From positions 248,001-312,000 of the forward strand of contig JAMPIT010000437.1 in the NCBI GenBank assembly GCA_026261815.1: a stretch of 64,000 bases of DNA, written 5' to 3'. This document shows, piece by piece, positions 38,601 to 53,175 of this stretch (the stretch's first letter is position 1; each line of letters starts with the position of its first letter). The position numbers and the translations under genes were made by a program. The notes under the pieces were generated by a model. That model made no database searches. It saw only the letters and a program-made list of their open reading frames with translations, and was not told the DNA's origin. This DNA is from Monarcha castaneiventris obscurior. Lineage: Eukaryota > Chordata > Aves > Passeriformes > Monarchidae.

Positions 38601-40139
38601 TCACTTCCCCAGCAAGGCGTACCTTGTTCCAGGGCTGTTGCAGCCCTCCCCAGTGAGGTGGGACCTCAAGGGGGTTGAGGAAGCCCATGGAGCAAATAAG
38701 GTGAATGGCACCAAACTTTCTGGGGGAATCAATTTTGGTGAATGTTGCCCACCCATAATTCAGAGGCACTCTTTGCTGTGAGGCAGTGCAGGCAGGCAGA
38801 GCAGTGTTCATGTCAGGATGGTGCAGGTCCTTTTGCTGTGCTACAGCTGAAGCCCATAATATGGAGAAAGAGAACCTCAGTCGCAGGGCTGAGCAGGCAG
38901 GGTCAGATCCTGCCACAGTTTTAACTCACAACTAGACAGACCCCGTACTTTTCAAGTTGCAGAACTTAAGCTTTTTGCATTTCATCTTTACAAATGCTAG
39001 TCAGTGGTTTTGCCACTTTTAATGTATTAAACTTCTTGCATTTATCCATGTTCCGTCCAGAGTTCCATCCATTAAACCCTAATTTTTCTGCCTTTCCTCA
39101 TTTGTAAGTGGAGGAGGTCACCTTCAGAGAGGCTGGTTCGGGGGAGAGTGTAGTAGCCATGAGTGTCCAGTGAGTCTCAAATGAAAGATAGGATGGCTCT
39201 GAAAAGCATGATGAAGTCTTTGAAAATTAAGATAATACCAATGCAGGCCCATACCTGCTGCTAGCATGTGAGATTAGAAGTGCTGCAGCTGAACAGCATT
39301 TCCATGCCAGGAACCAGCACCAGCTGCTATGGATGCAGATCAGTCCTGCAGCTGATCCTACAGCATGGGTTCTGGACTCCTCCAGTTCTTGGACTCCTTC
39401 ACCTCTGCATCACCAGGATTTCTTCAGCACGGTCATTAACAGCTCACACATACCTGCCACACCTTGCAGCACACGCCTCTGCATTCCTCGCCCTGCTCCA
39501 AGACATGCTTTGTTCATGGACTCAGCTCTGGGAGCTCACACTCACGGTGTGATTCACACGGCATCAAGTTATATGAAGTGCTGGCAAGTTGTGGTCATGG
39601 TGGATTTAGCCCTGTCCTTGAAAGAACAGATCCTGTCACCTAACCAGTTGGGAAGTATTTTACAACTTGCATAGAGAAAAAAATGTACTGGAAATACCTT
39701 ATCTGTAGTGACAATCTCTGGACCTCAGTACACATAGAAATCCAGCTATGTCCATCATTTGACATGCATTTGTCTGTTCTGTAACCTGTGACTGGAGTTT
39801 GCAAGCTTTATCCCAGCCTCTGCTCAGCTTATAAAGCTTTTCCTGCCATCTATCACATTTGCCAAGTCTCCAACCCCTGAGTACTGCCAGTATTTACAGC
39901 TCTCAGCTGCTGGGGCAGGCAGCTCTGTGTGCAGGGATGCAGTACCTGGGAGCTCTGATGGAACAAGCTGAGGGCCCCAGCACCTGACCCTGGAGGGTGC
40001 CTGGACTGAAACTGGCACAGGTCAGATGGAAAATGATCCCACCTTCCCCCTTTCTCATCATTGTTCTTATATGGCACAGCAAATCAAAACCTCAGACCAG
40101 CACTACTGTTGGCAACTGCTGTTGCTTGCTCTGCAGTCT

Positions 40140-40190
40140 AGGAAAGAAAAAAGAAAAAAAAAAGAAAGAAGGGAAGAAGGAAAAAAAAAA
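40140..40190. repeat. Uninterrupted 51-bp purine tract
   Basis: Every base from 40140 to 40190 on the plus strand is A or G, mainly A-runs with GAAA and GGAAG interruptions, then CC and another A-run. Such homopurine tracts can form triplex (H-DNA) if mirror-symmetric; here symmetry is only partial. No gene is seen. Confidence 0.9.
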
Positions 40191-43100
40191 CCAAAAAACA
40201 CCCAGATCCTCATTTCCACACAAGTGGGAACCAACAGTGGTTGGCAAATTTCTAGACTTGGCCAAGGGAAAGATCTGAGTCCTTGCTTAATATTAAAAAA
40301 CTCAGCTTAGGCTGATTTCATTTTCCATCTTTTTATTCTACTCTCAAATTTTATATCTTTATTTTTAAGGTTTACATAGCATCAACTGCTTCTCCAATAG
40401 GTCTGTCCTTTAACTAGACTTATGAGGTGTTCACCTAACATGTTACCAGATAATAATTAAAATTATAATGTGGTCTGGAGAAAAAAACCCTAAGAAGTGA
40501 TATCTCAGAAGTGTTTGTGAATTTGTACAGTAGACAAGGTGTCCCCAGGCTCTGGGTGGGAAAGATGCCTCACAGATTACCCTCAGTTCCCCCCAGTCCC
40601 CTTTCTGAACATGCAGGTTGGTGTACAGATAGAGAACTTGTTCACGGTAAAAAAGATATTAAGATGTTGCTGAGAGCTTCACTTCAGGTGCTGTGCAAAA
40701 GAGCTTCATTTGGGAGAGCTGCCCAGGAAAAGGGATGGAAACACACAGGAGTCAGAAGCTCTGGGAAGAGAAGCCTCTGCTGACATCAGCATGAGGGCGT
40801 GCAGATCAGGGGCTCTGCCAGCCTTCTCAAGGACAGGATGGCCTGGTGGTAGGAAAGGGCTGTTCTCTGGGGCTGATCCCAACCCACGCCTGCTTTGAGG
40901 CTGTGGATTCCTTTTGTTGGTCCCCTGCAATACTGTTTTCATTTAGTAAACTGACACACCTGGAGAGGTGATATTGCTCCTGACTGCTGGAGAAACTGTT
41001 CTGATCACACACCAGAGCAAGGCTTTCCCACTCTCTCAGGTTTATTTTCTACTCTGAGCTCTGCAGTCTCACATCCATGCTATGCTGGCATACACAAAAC
41101 TGCACTTTAAAAGTGGTCACTCTGTGACCATCACAAAAATCCCTCCTTCTGGTATTTTTGCTAGCATCAGTCCCCAGAACACAGGCCTTAACAAAGGGAA
41201 CATATTCCCTACTGATGTGCCAGACAAAAGTTCATGGCTTTGTCTTGCTGAAAAAGAAGTCTTGATTATTCATGCAGTTCCCAATGAGTCACTCCACACC
41301 CTTGAATTATTTCTGACAGATGTGAAATGCCTTCTGCTGAATTCCTGCTCCAAGGAACCTTTTGCATGACTGCTTTATCAGTGAATGTGAGCAGACTCAT
41401 GATTTACAGTGCTTCATCATCATGGTATGTGTAAGACTGATGATGATGACTAGGGAAATGAGACCCACCTATTTTTGGTCATAGGTTCAGAGCCTCCAAA
41501 ATCTGCCAGCAGCCACACAAGAGGTGCTCACAGAGGGCCGGTGTGTGCACAGGGAAACCCAGTTTACCCTGAGGATCTCAAAAATGGGTTGGCTGAGGGC
41601 ATATAAATTCACTCTCGGGGATGATATGGAGACTGAAGTGCTAACCTGTCACTTTTCACCTTGTTGCTTTCTCTTTGCTGCCAGGAGTGTTTTTCCCACA
41701 AAAATTGGACCCGAGTTCAGGTCCCTCTGCTCCTCCAGCTATCCTCACTGGAGTCGGTAACTGCTGCTGGGAAGATATGGCTCTCAGATAGTCATCCTTA
41801 AAGGAGAAGTGTTAGTTTTGCATGTAACTATGACCTATTTTTAAAATTTTGCTATATATACAAATTTACTCTTTATAGCACATCCACGGACCCTTTGGAA
41901 TGCATGCGATGCAGAGCCAGCAGTCAACCCTTAGACTCATGTTTAGAAAACGCCAGATTTGTTTGTTTTACATGTTTGTAATTGTCTCTGGCTATATTAT
42001 CATTTATGAATTTCCACAGTAGCTTTCAAAGTAATGTTGGTTTGTCTGGATATTAATATTGCTAAAAAGCACTTAAAATGTCAACTACAAGAACAGTTGT
42101 TTGCTTCTTCTCACTACTACAGCCTAACACAGATGTGAATCATGAGCCATATTGCTACAGCTTCTGAAATCAAAGTAAAGCCAAATAATGTATAGTCCAG
42201 CACAGACATATTCCCTAACAACACGGAAGTGTGGTGCTCCATCCCCCCACTTCATAGGAGAAAAGGAGGATATATGGTAAGAGGTTAGTGCCAACTTCTC
42301 ACTTCCTAGGCAGTGACTGCGGTTTTGTATGGACAACCTGTTCTTTCCATGCATTGCTCAGAGGGGGATCCTATTCAGAAACCCCTTCTCTGTGCCAGTG
42401 AAAAGAGGGTTATGTCACTTCCATGGAGAACCCTGTTCAGCTGGAATATCACAGAATTCCCTCTGGGACCAACCTGAGCTGCAACAGAGCACAGACAAGA
42501 CAGGTTTTAGTTTAGACAGCACATGCAGTTTGCACACTTGTGAGGTTTGCTGACAGCAGACTTCCATGTGGAAATCACACCAGTAATGAATATGTTCCAA
42601 AGGGAATTAATGAGGCACTTTCCACGTGGGCTCCCATGCCTGCAGAGAGGCAGTTATGGAGGTAGGTATCTGGTGTCTCGGATGTTCAAGAGGATTTTCC
42701 CACAGCTCACCTGGACTCTGGTGGTAGGCTTAGAGACTCCATTGCCCATCACACTGTATCCTCTGAGGCATTGTCTGCAGAAACTAACACAGTAGGCAGG
42801 TCCCTTCTCATGGGCCTGACCAGGGAATGAGGGACGACTCTGGGCCACCTCTGGGCCATCTCTCACATCAGAGTCAGCCTACCTGAGGAGTTTGCTTTTC
42901 TTCTTCATGGAATGGTGGCATCTCGTAAGACCATGTGTTGTTAGCTTGTGCACAGCACGGTGCAGTGTAAGGAATAAGCATAATGCTGAATTACAAAGTT
43001 ATATGAGTAAGAGCATCTGCCAATGTCTGCAGATGCATGAGGTCAGTAAGTTTACATTCCTTCAGGTCAGAGAACAGAACAAGCATGATCTTATCCCCAT

Positions 43101-46100
43101 GCCAGTTTCTCCACATTGCAAAGTCACCGCAAGACATGACGACACACCATTCCTGCTCTGGGAGGAAGGGACCGAGGGCTCGTCTGCACTGCCTGGGAGA
43201 ACAAACTGGAAGGAACAAACAGGCACAAGCAATCTCGAGGTAAGAATGCAGAGGAGAACAAGCACGCTGGTTTTCCCACAGCATGAAGCAGGCAGGCTCA
43301 CAGTATGTACCGCCAGAAACATATAAATGTTCCCTAGTGAAACCAGACTGTATTTATGAGGGACTGCAAGATCTTAGTGCCCATCCTCACTTGGTGTCTG
43401 CCACCTGGGGAGCAGGAGACGTATTCTATTTAAAGTAATGGATCCAATCTGGTGTCCAGCCCTGCTGGGCCATGAGGGAGACAACAGCATGACAGAGGAA
43501 TTTCATTTTCCTTCTCCTCACTTGTTATTCTGGGTGGTCATGTATTAATTCTTAAACTTAACTCTTTTAATTATTTTTATAAACCTTACTGATGTCACCC
43601 TGAATATTACTGTTATCCCTATAAATACACAACCCCCTTTCTCTAGAAATTTTAGCCATTCAGCCAACATGCCCTATGACTTTGAAATCAGTACAGAAAA
43701 TTTATCAACAGAATTGAAAATAAAACTAAATTTAGGATGAAAGCTATACCTTACACCCTCAAGGCTTATAAATTTAGTCTTGTCCAATGTATAAGTGCAT
43801 GTCCCCAAGATTAATATAATTCTGAAAATTTCACGTTTGTCAGACAGAACCAGACAATTTTAGAGGCATACGCATGTGTGTAAAACAAAGTTATGGTTAC
43901 AAAGGCACATCCTGGATTACAGAAAACAAATGTCATATCACACAGATTTCCATAAGGATAGGAATTCCTCAGGATTGGCACGGGTCAAACATAACTTTAA
44001 ATGCTATTCACTGGGCAACATCTGAAGGATCAGATTCCATCTTGAACACCTTTGCTCACTGTAAGCTACATAGTACCTAGATAAGAGCTGAATACACACT
44101 AACCAGATTTTTATATTGATGGCCAAACCCAAACACCTACAAGTGACTGCAGCTATTGAGTAACAAAGAAAGAAGTCAGTTTCTGAAGAGCTACTTGCAT
44201 AACACTATTATTCTTTTTGATGCATAAAACTTGAATAGGGCTCTGGGAATTAGCAACATAAAAAATAATGTCAGTGATGAATTTAAAATGCTTCCCAAAC
44301 AAGGAATTAAGGAAGTCTTGGGAGAGGTCTTGTGGTGAACTTGAATCTTTCTACAGTTTTTAGTTCTAAGTAAAAGGTTTTTTCATCATCTCCAGTGGTT
44401 ACTTGGCAACTGCTGTGGGCTATTGGATAACCCATCTGGGCAGCACACAGCTCCTGCCACAGGCCAGGATCCCAAAACTGCATGTAGGGCATCTGTCATC
44501 CTGACCGTGCCTATGCTGCTCCTATTTTATAACTGCAGATCTCAAACAATGAACAATGCTTGATAGTCATCAACCTGATTTCAAAAATGGAGTAACTGTG
44601 ATGTAATGACATGAAGAAACTCACTCGATACCATTGATTCAATTGATGTCCATACAAGGATTAGACACATTTCCTCATTCCTGGTGCCATTTGTAACCTA
44701 CCACAAAAGAACACTAAACCCACTTCTTATGGCCATTCTCCATGCTTCAACAGACCATGGCATCAAAGGACTAGGCAATAAATCTTCACTTCTCACAGTT
44801 TGTTTTTTTTTTAAAGAACGTCTGTTATGAGAGAAAAGAGGGCTTCAGCAGCTGCAGGAAAGAGCCCTCACTGTGCATTCTTTCACCATGTAGTTCCTCT
44901 CACATTCTGCCTTTCTGTTCCCTCAGTGTCCTCCTGAAGAACCCTGAGTTCAATCAAGTGTTAAGGCCTGCAGTAACATTGCTATGGATCAGATTCTGAT
45001 CACTTTAATCATTAAACCCTTTTGTTAGTGTGTGAACCAGCATTCTGTCTAGTGAGGTTCCTTATAGACTAGAATGTCACTGTGCTATACAGTACCCAGC
45101 ATTGTCTGCTCTGGATTCCAAATGTCTTAATTTACCATGTGCTACTCCCTATAAGCATAACTTCCAAAAAGAGGGATTGTCCTGAAGTCACGATCCTACC
45201 AGAAGCACCCTGTCATAAAGCTTTTTCTTTCACAGCCAGTGCCAATAACCCCTGCAGCAGTGTGCCCAGGTGGAACAAGGGCCAGCAGACGCTACCAGGG
45301 TGTGGGTTTCGTTTTAGTATTTCAGCAAGAGGAGCCTGAAAAGTGTTAAGTCTAATTATTTACAAAGCAAAAACAGGGTTACAGGGATCCTACCTGCATG
45401 CAACTGTCTATGAATCATGGGAGGAAGCAATTCATGGTCCACATTCTACAGGGAAAAGCCATATGGACTTGTCACTTGGGGTTCTTTGTACAGAATGCAG
45501 GTCTCTGTCAGGTTCCTGTCACTGGCTCTATTTCACATCCCACAGCTTGTCTTTGGGAGTGAAAATTCCAGATCTACCCAGTCCTACCTAAACTGGTTTT
45601 GGTTATGCTGATGTGACTTAAATGCACGCTCTGATGTCAAACCCTGGCCAATGTGTGGCAGACAGCAGGCTCTGGCTTGCAGTCCTCCAATTGCTGTGCT
45701 TGAGAGCTTTGATGACCACCATCTCTGGGGAGCCACTGCAGCTCCATGGCAGCCAGCAGCACTGACTGTCCACAGAATATCTTACACTGTGAACCCAGCA
45801 CATTCCTTCCTGCTGGCACACATGCAAAGGGGGAAGCAGGAATGAGAAAGCAAATGCAATAGGGAAAGATATAAACTGAAAATGTGGGAGGGAACTGAAA
45901 GCATCTCTCCTCTCCTTGCACAACTTCAGCTTTCCAAGTTTCTGCTGTGCATCACCTCTTCTATATGCAGAACAGAACCTTGTTTCCCTTGTCTGAGAAC
46001 ACATGAAGAAGTACAGGTTCGAAAATCCTTCAGTCATTTAACACTCAAAATCACTTTCTACCCCATATCCTACATGGTATCAATTCATCTGCAAAAACAG

Positions 46101-48524
46101 AGATGCAGAAACAACAGACTAGTGGTAGAGGTAGAACAACTCCAAAAGCATTTTAGAGGCAATCTGATGGGGGCCATGCTTATTTATGTGACTTGAAATT
46201 GTTATTTTCCTAAAGAACAGGGAAGAAAAGGTGAACAAAAAGAGGTGAATAGACACAAGTGTAAAATCTACTACTTCAGAGAGAAGTAATTCATATACTT
46301 TTACAGAGTAAATCTCCTTACAGATATTTGACAATATACTCCATAATAAATGCCAAATATCTCATTTTATTGGGGTGGCCCAGTCTTAAATGGATGCAGA
46401 TTTTTTTCACAGGTTTGCCACCACAGTGTAGAAGTGACAGGTACTCTTGCAGTTCACTGCAGTTAGAGAGGGATTGACCTCTGGATTTTCTACTATTTTT
46501 CTGAACCATGTTTGGTTTTAGTATAAACATATCTGATACATTTTCCTAGTATCCGTCACAACAACCTGATGCCTGCAGCACCAGGCAGATTCAGAGTGAT
46601 ATTTAATCCCTGTGCCGTCCCTTGCCAGAATCAAACCACAGCACATGCCACAGCACGGCAACAGAGTGAGAATCTGTGATTCCCACTTCAGCTCCAGCAG
46701 CAGTTACTGCACGTGTAATGTTTGAATGCTCTAGTTGTTTGTCCATGTTAACTTCAGATCCAATTAGAAACTGCTTGAGAATTCCACAGGCTTTGTCCCC
46801 AGTCCAGGTTTAAGTTAAATCATTGGCAATGCCTGCACTTGACTGGCATTTTAATGGATCTATGCATTATGGGGTAGAAGGTGGTTAGAAACAGCTTCCT
46901 CTTGGTAATGGACATCGCTCATACTTGATAAGTGTTTGCTGACGCCTATTTCCAAACTGGATTTTGATGGGAATTCTGCTTAAACAATGATTTCAAGGTC
47001 AATTCTTGCATCTCATGTATGCCTGACAGTACTAATTTCAGTTACCCAGTTCTATACATTTTTAAAAGAGACAGCAATACAACATCAAGACTGAATTCCA
47101 CATGATATTTGCACTTCTCAGTTAATCTATCCACAAATAAAGAAGTCACAGTGTGCTTTTAATTGTATAATACAGACTAAAAAACCATGTGAGAATTGAA
47201 CTTTTTGACGTTACAGAACTATTTTTTTTTGTAGCATCAATGAAAGTTTTTCCTAGCCGAAACTTGTTTCCTTTTTATGGCTTTGTATGCCATGCTACAG
47301 CAAAACAGCAACTTCCTATCTGGAAAAGGAAGGACAGCAAATAATTTTGTTATGCATCAATATAGAAATGTTACTAATAAAATGGCTTAGCCCTTAACTT
47401 TGTCTACTACAGAATGGTGACCACCAAGGAAAAATACTTTCAGTGATAGAGGTTTGGGAAGCCAGAAACCCAGTTTTGTTTTCCATGTTCTTAGCACATT
47501 GCTATTTACTTTTTGCAACCATTAACGTAAAGTAAATTCCATTGATATAAATAGGATATACAATTAGCAGGTGTACCTGAGAGTCACTGCATGATTAAAT
47601 ATAACCCTGTCAAGCAGAAGGGGAAACAACAGTTGCTTGTTAAAATCAACTGAAAGAAGATGTCTGCCTTTGTGCAGTGGAACAGTTTGGTCTGACACTA
47701 ATGAGCTCCGAAGGTGACTCCACACTTTTATTACTGGGAGGACTCTTCATGAGTTGGGAAGAGATAGTTCTTTCTGACAAATATTTTTTCCATTCTCTCA
47801 TGTAATGTACTTGCTGATGATCACAAGAGCCAGTGTCAAATGGACTCACATGCACCTATCGCATGACATCAGTTACAAAAAAAACCAGTTACCACTTCTC
47901 CAACCAGAATTTTAAATATAAATCTTGTTTTAGAACAACTACAAGTGTTAATGGGTGGGGGAACTGAGAGACAACTAACTTAGGATTCAGTTCTGGTAGT
48001 GTAAAGGTGAAATACTGGGGATTTATGGGATAAACCCATAAATGCTGTGCCAAACAGCACTTTCGTGCTCACCTTTTGATTGGGCTCTGGATAAAAGCCT
48101 GTCATGAGTTCTCCAACAGGAGACCATCTAACTGAGATGGTCTGAGATCCAGTGATGCTGTTTTGGAAATGGCAGTAGCTAACAGAAATAGGCTTTTTAC
48201 TGCACCAGAGACAAAAGGAACAGCAACAGTGGCAGTAACAGCAGGGCAGGTATGTCAAGAAAGGGCAGAGTCCCCCAGGTGCAAGCTACCTGGACCTGGG
48301 TGCTCAAGAAGCCTTGATGTTGCCTGAGCAGTGCACACCTTGTGCCAAAGCCAGTGCAGTCACACCGACCTCCTGATTCTGATACCACTGCCCGTCTGCA
48401 CTTCCAGGCCTCTCTACTGATGTCACAAGGCCATTTGGCCAGCTGCAGCCCTGGGAGACAGGACACGTGTCTGGGTGGCCAGCTGTGCACTGCCAGGTCA
48501 GTGCCGCTAATGGTAACACCACCA

Positions 48525-48575
48525 ATCTCAGGGGAGATTATTTTTTATCTCAGGGGAGATTTCCCCCGAGATAAA
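48525..48575. other. Duplicated ATCTCAGGGGAGAT motif plus 13-bp hairpin
   Basis: ATCTCAGGGGAGAT occurs twice, at 48525-48538 and 48547-48560, 22 bp apart. The second copy also pairs with the following sequence: TTTATCTCAGGGG (48544-48556) and CCCCCGAGATAAA (48563-48575) form a 13-bp stem with one mismatch and a 6-base loop. The motif itself is nearly palindromic. Direct copy plus inverted copy suggests template switching or a multi-site binding element. Confidence 0.8.
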
Positions 48576-51500
48576 GCCAAAGCCCAACTCCACTATTGCT
48601 GTGTCTGGTTTGTATGTACTGCATTTTGTGCAAATCCTTCCCCACCCCGACCTGGCAGCTGCCACGACACACTTGCTGCAGAGCAACGCTGGCGCTGAAC
48701 ATCCACGAGTTCCCTTCAGGCGCTGTCAGGTTCATTCAAACAACAGCAAGTGGGACTGTGGTTGGAAAAACAGCCAACAACCCCCTCTCCTTCTTTTGGA
48801 GGGAGTCTCTATGTCCTGACTAGTCCCCACAGAGACCACAGCTCCTCTTCATGGAGACAACTCCATGTCGAGAGCCTTTAATGACTTTCAGATGTCTTAA
48901 CAGAATACAAGCCCCTGAAGAGAAGATTCCTAGTCTTAACTTGCAGAATTTACAAGCTAATTTTTATCCATATGGAATTATTTATAGTGTAACTGAGGAA
49001 AAAAATCCTCCTACAAATGACAATGCTGAGTATACCACCTATTTGCAGTGCATTACTAAAGAGTTCCCACACCATTTTACACCCACAGGACAATTCCACT
49101 GATCAAACTTCTCATGGAGAATCTGTTAGGGCTTGCCATGAAACTGGTAATTTCCATGGGAATCCTAGTAGTGTATTTTAAGTATTGTGGTATTTTTCAT
49201 TTAACCCAGTAGTCTGTATCACTTCCATCAGTTTACTCTGACAAATGTCAGAATATTCACTTCCCCAAATGTTCTGTTTTCCCATTTTTCTCAGGCTCCA
49301 AAAACAGACCTCTGAAAGTGGTTTGAATTTGCAAATCTAGATACACATTGAGATCATTTCTTCAGCATTAATGAAGGACAACAAGACAAGTTGTGACTGT
49401 TCTTTTAATCATGTTTATAATGGAAGTGCTCAATTATAAAATAATAACACAAAATGCAGATCCTCATTAACAACTATTGCTTGTCTACCCCCAACACTTT
49501 TAGTTTTGCTCAGCAAGCTCTCCATTTCACTGATGATTCTATTTCAATAGATTTCAGAACTACTTATATAAGTTTTAACACAAAATTAACAGCAGAAAAG
49601 CAGAGACTTATGTGAACAGACTTTAGGTTTATATTCACCACATCATTTTAGTGTCTGGTAGCATGAGTGTTTCAGTAGATGCAGTCACAGATGTTGATAG
49701 CAGCTGTACAGCTGGATGAGACAAGCAAGAATTAGCCACAGAAGTATTATTTCTCTGGTATATATTTTGCATACAGATTCCATGTGAAGACAGGGAATCC
49801 ACCAGTCCACTATCTGCTACAAACCCCACATTTGTGCTTTTGTAGAAAAATTACAGCTAATCCAGACTGTAAGTTTTATGCAGCATGTTTATGCAAAAAA
49901 GGCCAAGGAACCAGTTTTGGCTGATCGCTGTCTCATGTCCCACCTAATCTGGCAGCAATAGATCTGTCAAAAATTACTCAGAACCTAAATATGTAAAAGT
50001 TTCCCCACACCTTTATTTATCCAGCTCCGACCTCTGGTTTTGAATTCCTGCTTCACCAGCAAAAGGGGAAGAAAGGGCATTGCACTGCTGGAGGTGAATG
50101 TGAGGGGTGCAGGTACACGTTCACCTCTGAACCCAAGGATCTCACATACTTGAACCAAGCGGATGTTGTCTCAGCTAGCTAACACAGACACCACCACTCC
50201 AAACAACCAGGACTCCCTGGAAAGTCTTATTTAAACAGGCCATCTAAACATTATTATTATGGAGTTGCAATGGCTTTAATGTCTACTATGTAACTGCTCT
50301 CTCATCTTAAAAACAGAGCATCTTTCCTCTCCGCACTTCCTCTTAGTCTTCTACCCCAAGTATTATATAAGGAACTTCAGGAACTCAGTCCTGAAAATGG
50401 ATCTATAACTGCAGATCAAGCCATGCCACATAGTACTTATTTGAAGTATCTGACAAGCTCTCTGAAGTTTGTCTATGTTCCCTTTTTGCTTAGACAACAT
50501 ATTAAAAACAAATGTGCTGCCATTATTCATGCTTTTAACAGAGAGGTAATTGATAAAGCTAGTAAAAAGTCTCAAGAATGGTTTATACACAAAGCAAAGT
50601 GGTTACTTACTGTTCAAAGAAGAGGTTTTCAAGAAAATGAGCAACTTAGATTCTAGGAAATCCAGCAATGAATTATTGAAATGTCCATTAAAATAAAACC
50701 ATGCCAAACAGAAAGATTTCAGACACAACAAGTATATCAAAGAGATGTGGATTTTCTCCAATATTGGTATCAGTCTTTACTCAATATGAATTTGAAATAT
50801 ATGAGAGAGTATGCTGCTGAACTCCACATGAGCTATCTGAAACCGTTCACATTTCTCTCTTTACTAGGTTAAATGAAACCTGATCTGGATTCCACTTGAT
50901 CATAAGACTGGAATGCTGAAAATGCCGTAATCTATTTATACATCAAATTGAAGAAACATTGCATGTCTTTGAATTTCACTGCATTCCAGTGTACTAACTA
51001 AATAGCAACAGTTTACAAACTGTTTCACGTTCAAACTGAGAAAGAAAAGACAGACCAACCTGACTTATTTATCCTTAAGCCAGGATTAATTTCCTGGTTT
51101 TAAAACTATGGCCCAAACCCAAGTCTGCTCTGTGCCTTCCGTAAAAGCCTTGTTCTTGCTGCAGTAATTCATCACTAGTGCCAAAACATGGTAGTTGCCT
51201 TATGATGATTTCCAAATCCACAGTTCTTCTTCAGCATCAAGAACATACTACAATCCCAAACTAGATTTGCGACTCAGATTTTGTTCATGCTTCTCTTCCC
51301 TCTGCCTCTAAACCACTAATGGTTCAAAATACAGCAGACAGCAAGGCTGAGAACAACTGTGTTAACAAGAGCAGCCAAATCACACCAGAAGGTATGGGCA
51401 GTAACTCATCTACCAACAGACCACCTCAGAACCCCCCAGTGAAACAGCAGCCTCCAGTTCCACAGAATGCTGTCATTTCCCTCACTTGTCTGCAGAATCC

Positions 51501-52881
51501 TTCAGGTGTGCACAGTGGTGTTTGACACATTATTCTGACTAGAGGAACTGCTCCTATTCAAACACCACAACTGGGTGCAGCACAAGAACTACAGAAAAAG
51601 TAGAGGTGCCCATTGTGAAGAAGAGCATAATATGCTAAAGGCCTGTCTGTTGATCTGTACAAATGTACATGCTAGATTTTAACATCTCTCGGTGAAGTAA
51701 AACACAGCTGCCATTGACATTTGATGGGTTTTGCCATTGACTTGAAAGGGGTCAGGATCAGGCTAACAACAGCTGATGATATTTCATAACATTTATTAAT
51801 TTCTTCTTGCACTTTCAATGTATTTCAATGTGTGAAACAGTGTCCATTTGTTCTCAGTTGTCATTTCTATAATTTTTTTCATTAGTTGTTGGATTTAGTG
51901 CCTATTATTTTCCATGTAGAAGACTACGAACACTACAAAGACGAAAAAAGCAATTTTTTTAGAGTCAGGGGAGAGGAAAATTCTGTGCTTTTTGTCACAT
52001 GAAACTATAAGACAAGCCTGAAGCTAAATACTGCAAATACTATTCATGGTTCTCTGGAGAGTTAGTGGCCTTTATAAATGCAAAAATCCCAGTTAGACAT
52101 TCAAATAACTAATTTGCTGTTTTCTGTGCCCTTCCTCCCTCCAGCAGTCTGTAACCTGGTATTTGTCTTCCAGGTCTTGTGTCTTACAGCTTGAAATTCA
52201 AAAGAACTTGAAATTCAAATTACAGTTGCATCTGAGTCTGGTTTGAGACCACTTGGGGTAATTTAGAGGAGTTTTAAAAACAAGAATAATTTGAGTAAAT
52301 GTGTTACTGTCTAGAACCATGAGTTCTTGTTAGATCAATGGCATCCCCAGGCTAGCTTTTAGTCTCCAACAGTAATCACCTAATGTTATTAAAGGCTGAG
52401 ATATCTGAACCCATGCACTCTAGATATTAATCAGCTGATTCCCTTTAATATTCTTACATCTTTCTTTTGAAAAAGATTGTAATTTTAATGTTTACATCAG
52501 GGCTTTTCAAAATTTTCAATGTACATATACACCTATTAATATACATCTTTATACACCCATGCATTAATTTCTGGGTGTGAGCACGTGTGTGACTCTGTAC
52601 ACTCCACAAGCACTCAGGGGTTTAGTGCACGCTAAGGACACACAGATATCCTTTCCCACCATCAGTGGGAAACACCACCTTTTGATCATTTAAAATTATA
52701 GAAACAAACAAACAGAACATTGTAGTGCCATTTTCACTGGATACATACAACTATCACACTCCAGAAGAGCTTCTTTTTTAGTCTTCTATTACTTGTGGGA
52801 GCATTTCTGCCCTCAGTCTGGAGGCTGAGGAATTGTGTGAGATGGATCTGTCACAGGACTGGTGCATGATCTTTAAATGGC

Positions 52882-52913
52882 AAAATATGTAAAATATGTA
52901 AAATATGTAAAAT
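52882..52913. repeat. 9-bp tandem repeat (AAAATATGT)3
   Basis: Three perfect 9-bp units (52882-52890, 52891-52899, 52900-52908) followed by a partial AAAAT. A small AT-rich slippage repeat; the KYVKYVKYVK run in one frame is a by-product. Confidence 0.95.
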
Positions 52914-53173
52914 CACCTGCAGTGAGAACAGGAGAACCACAAGGAAAGCCAGTAAGGGGTCTCACTGCCACTGAAACCTGTATGGGGATCCTCCTAGTGA
53001 AGTGTGTAATGGAGAAGGTGACAGAGAGGGTGGGGAAGAATTACCCAAACTTCTGTCAGGTAACAGCAGCACTGAGAAGCAGCCTGCTGCTCTTCTGCTG
53101 CCTGCTCCATCTGTCCTGTCCAGATCTTAAAAACCAGGCACGTAGACACCAGGAGGGTCCCACAGCGCTGGCG

Positions 53174-53175
<2 letters not shown>

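Larger units (their letters stand above)
28758..40139. other. Intergenic DNA, no supported gene
   Basis: Mixed-composition DNA with short C runs (31388-31397, 31750-31758, about 37831-37838), the small duplications listed separately, and an AP-1 motif TGAGTCA near 36.39 kb. A repeated GGTCTTGG motif at about 32.27-32.30 kb is minor. No gene is supported. Confidence 0.65.
40191..53175. other. AT-rich intergenic DNA, no firmly supported gene
   Basis: The most AT-rich long part of the left flank. No known repeat family was recognised. It holds the hairpin at 48525-48575 and the 9-bp repeat at 52882. Some plus-strand frames look protein-like, notably 48816-49102, 50294-50872 and about 51246-51525, but I recognise no family, their frames are broken, and open stretches of this length are expected by chance in a window this size. 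I therefore do not call a gene. Confidence 0.55.

Noticed and set aside
46014..46030. GGTTCGAAAATCC, reminiscent of a tRNA T-arm
   Set aside because: No matching acceptor, D-arm or anticodon stem and no A/B box pair at the right spacing.
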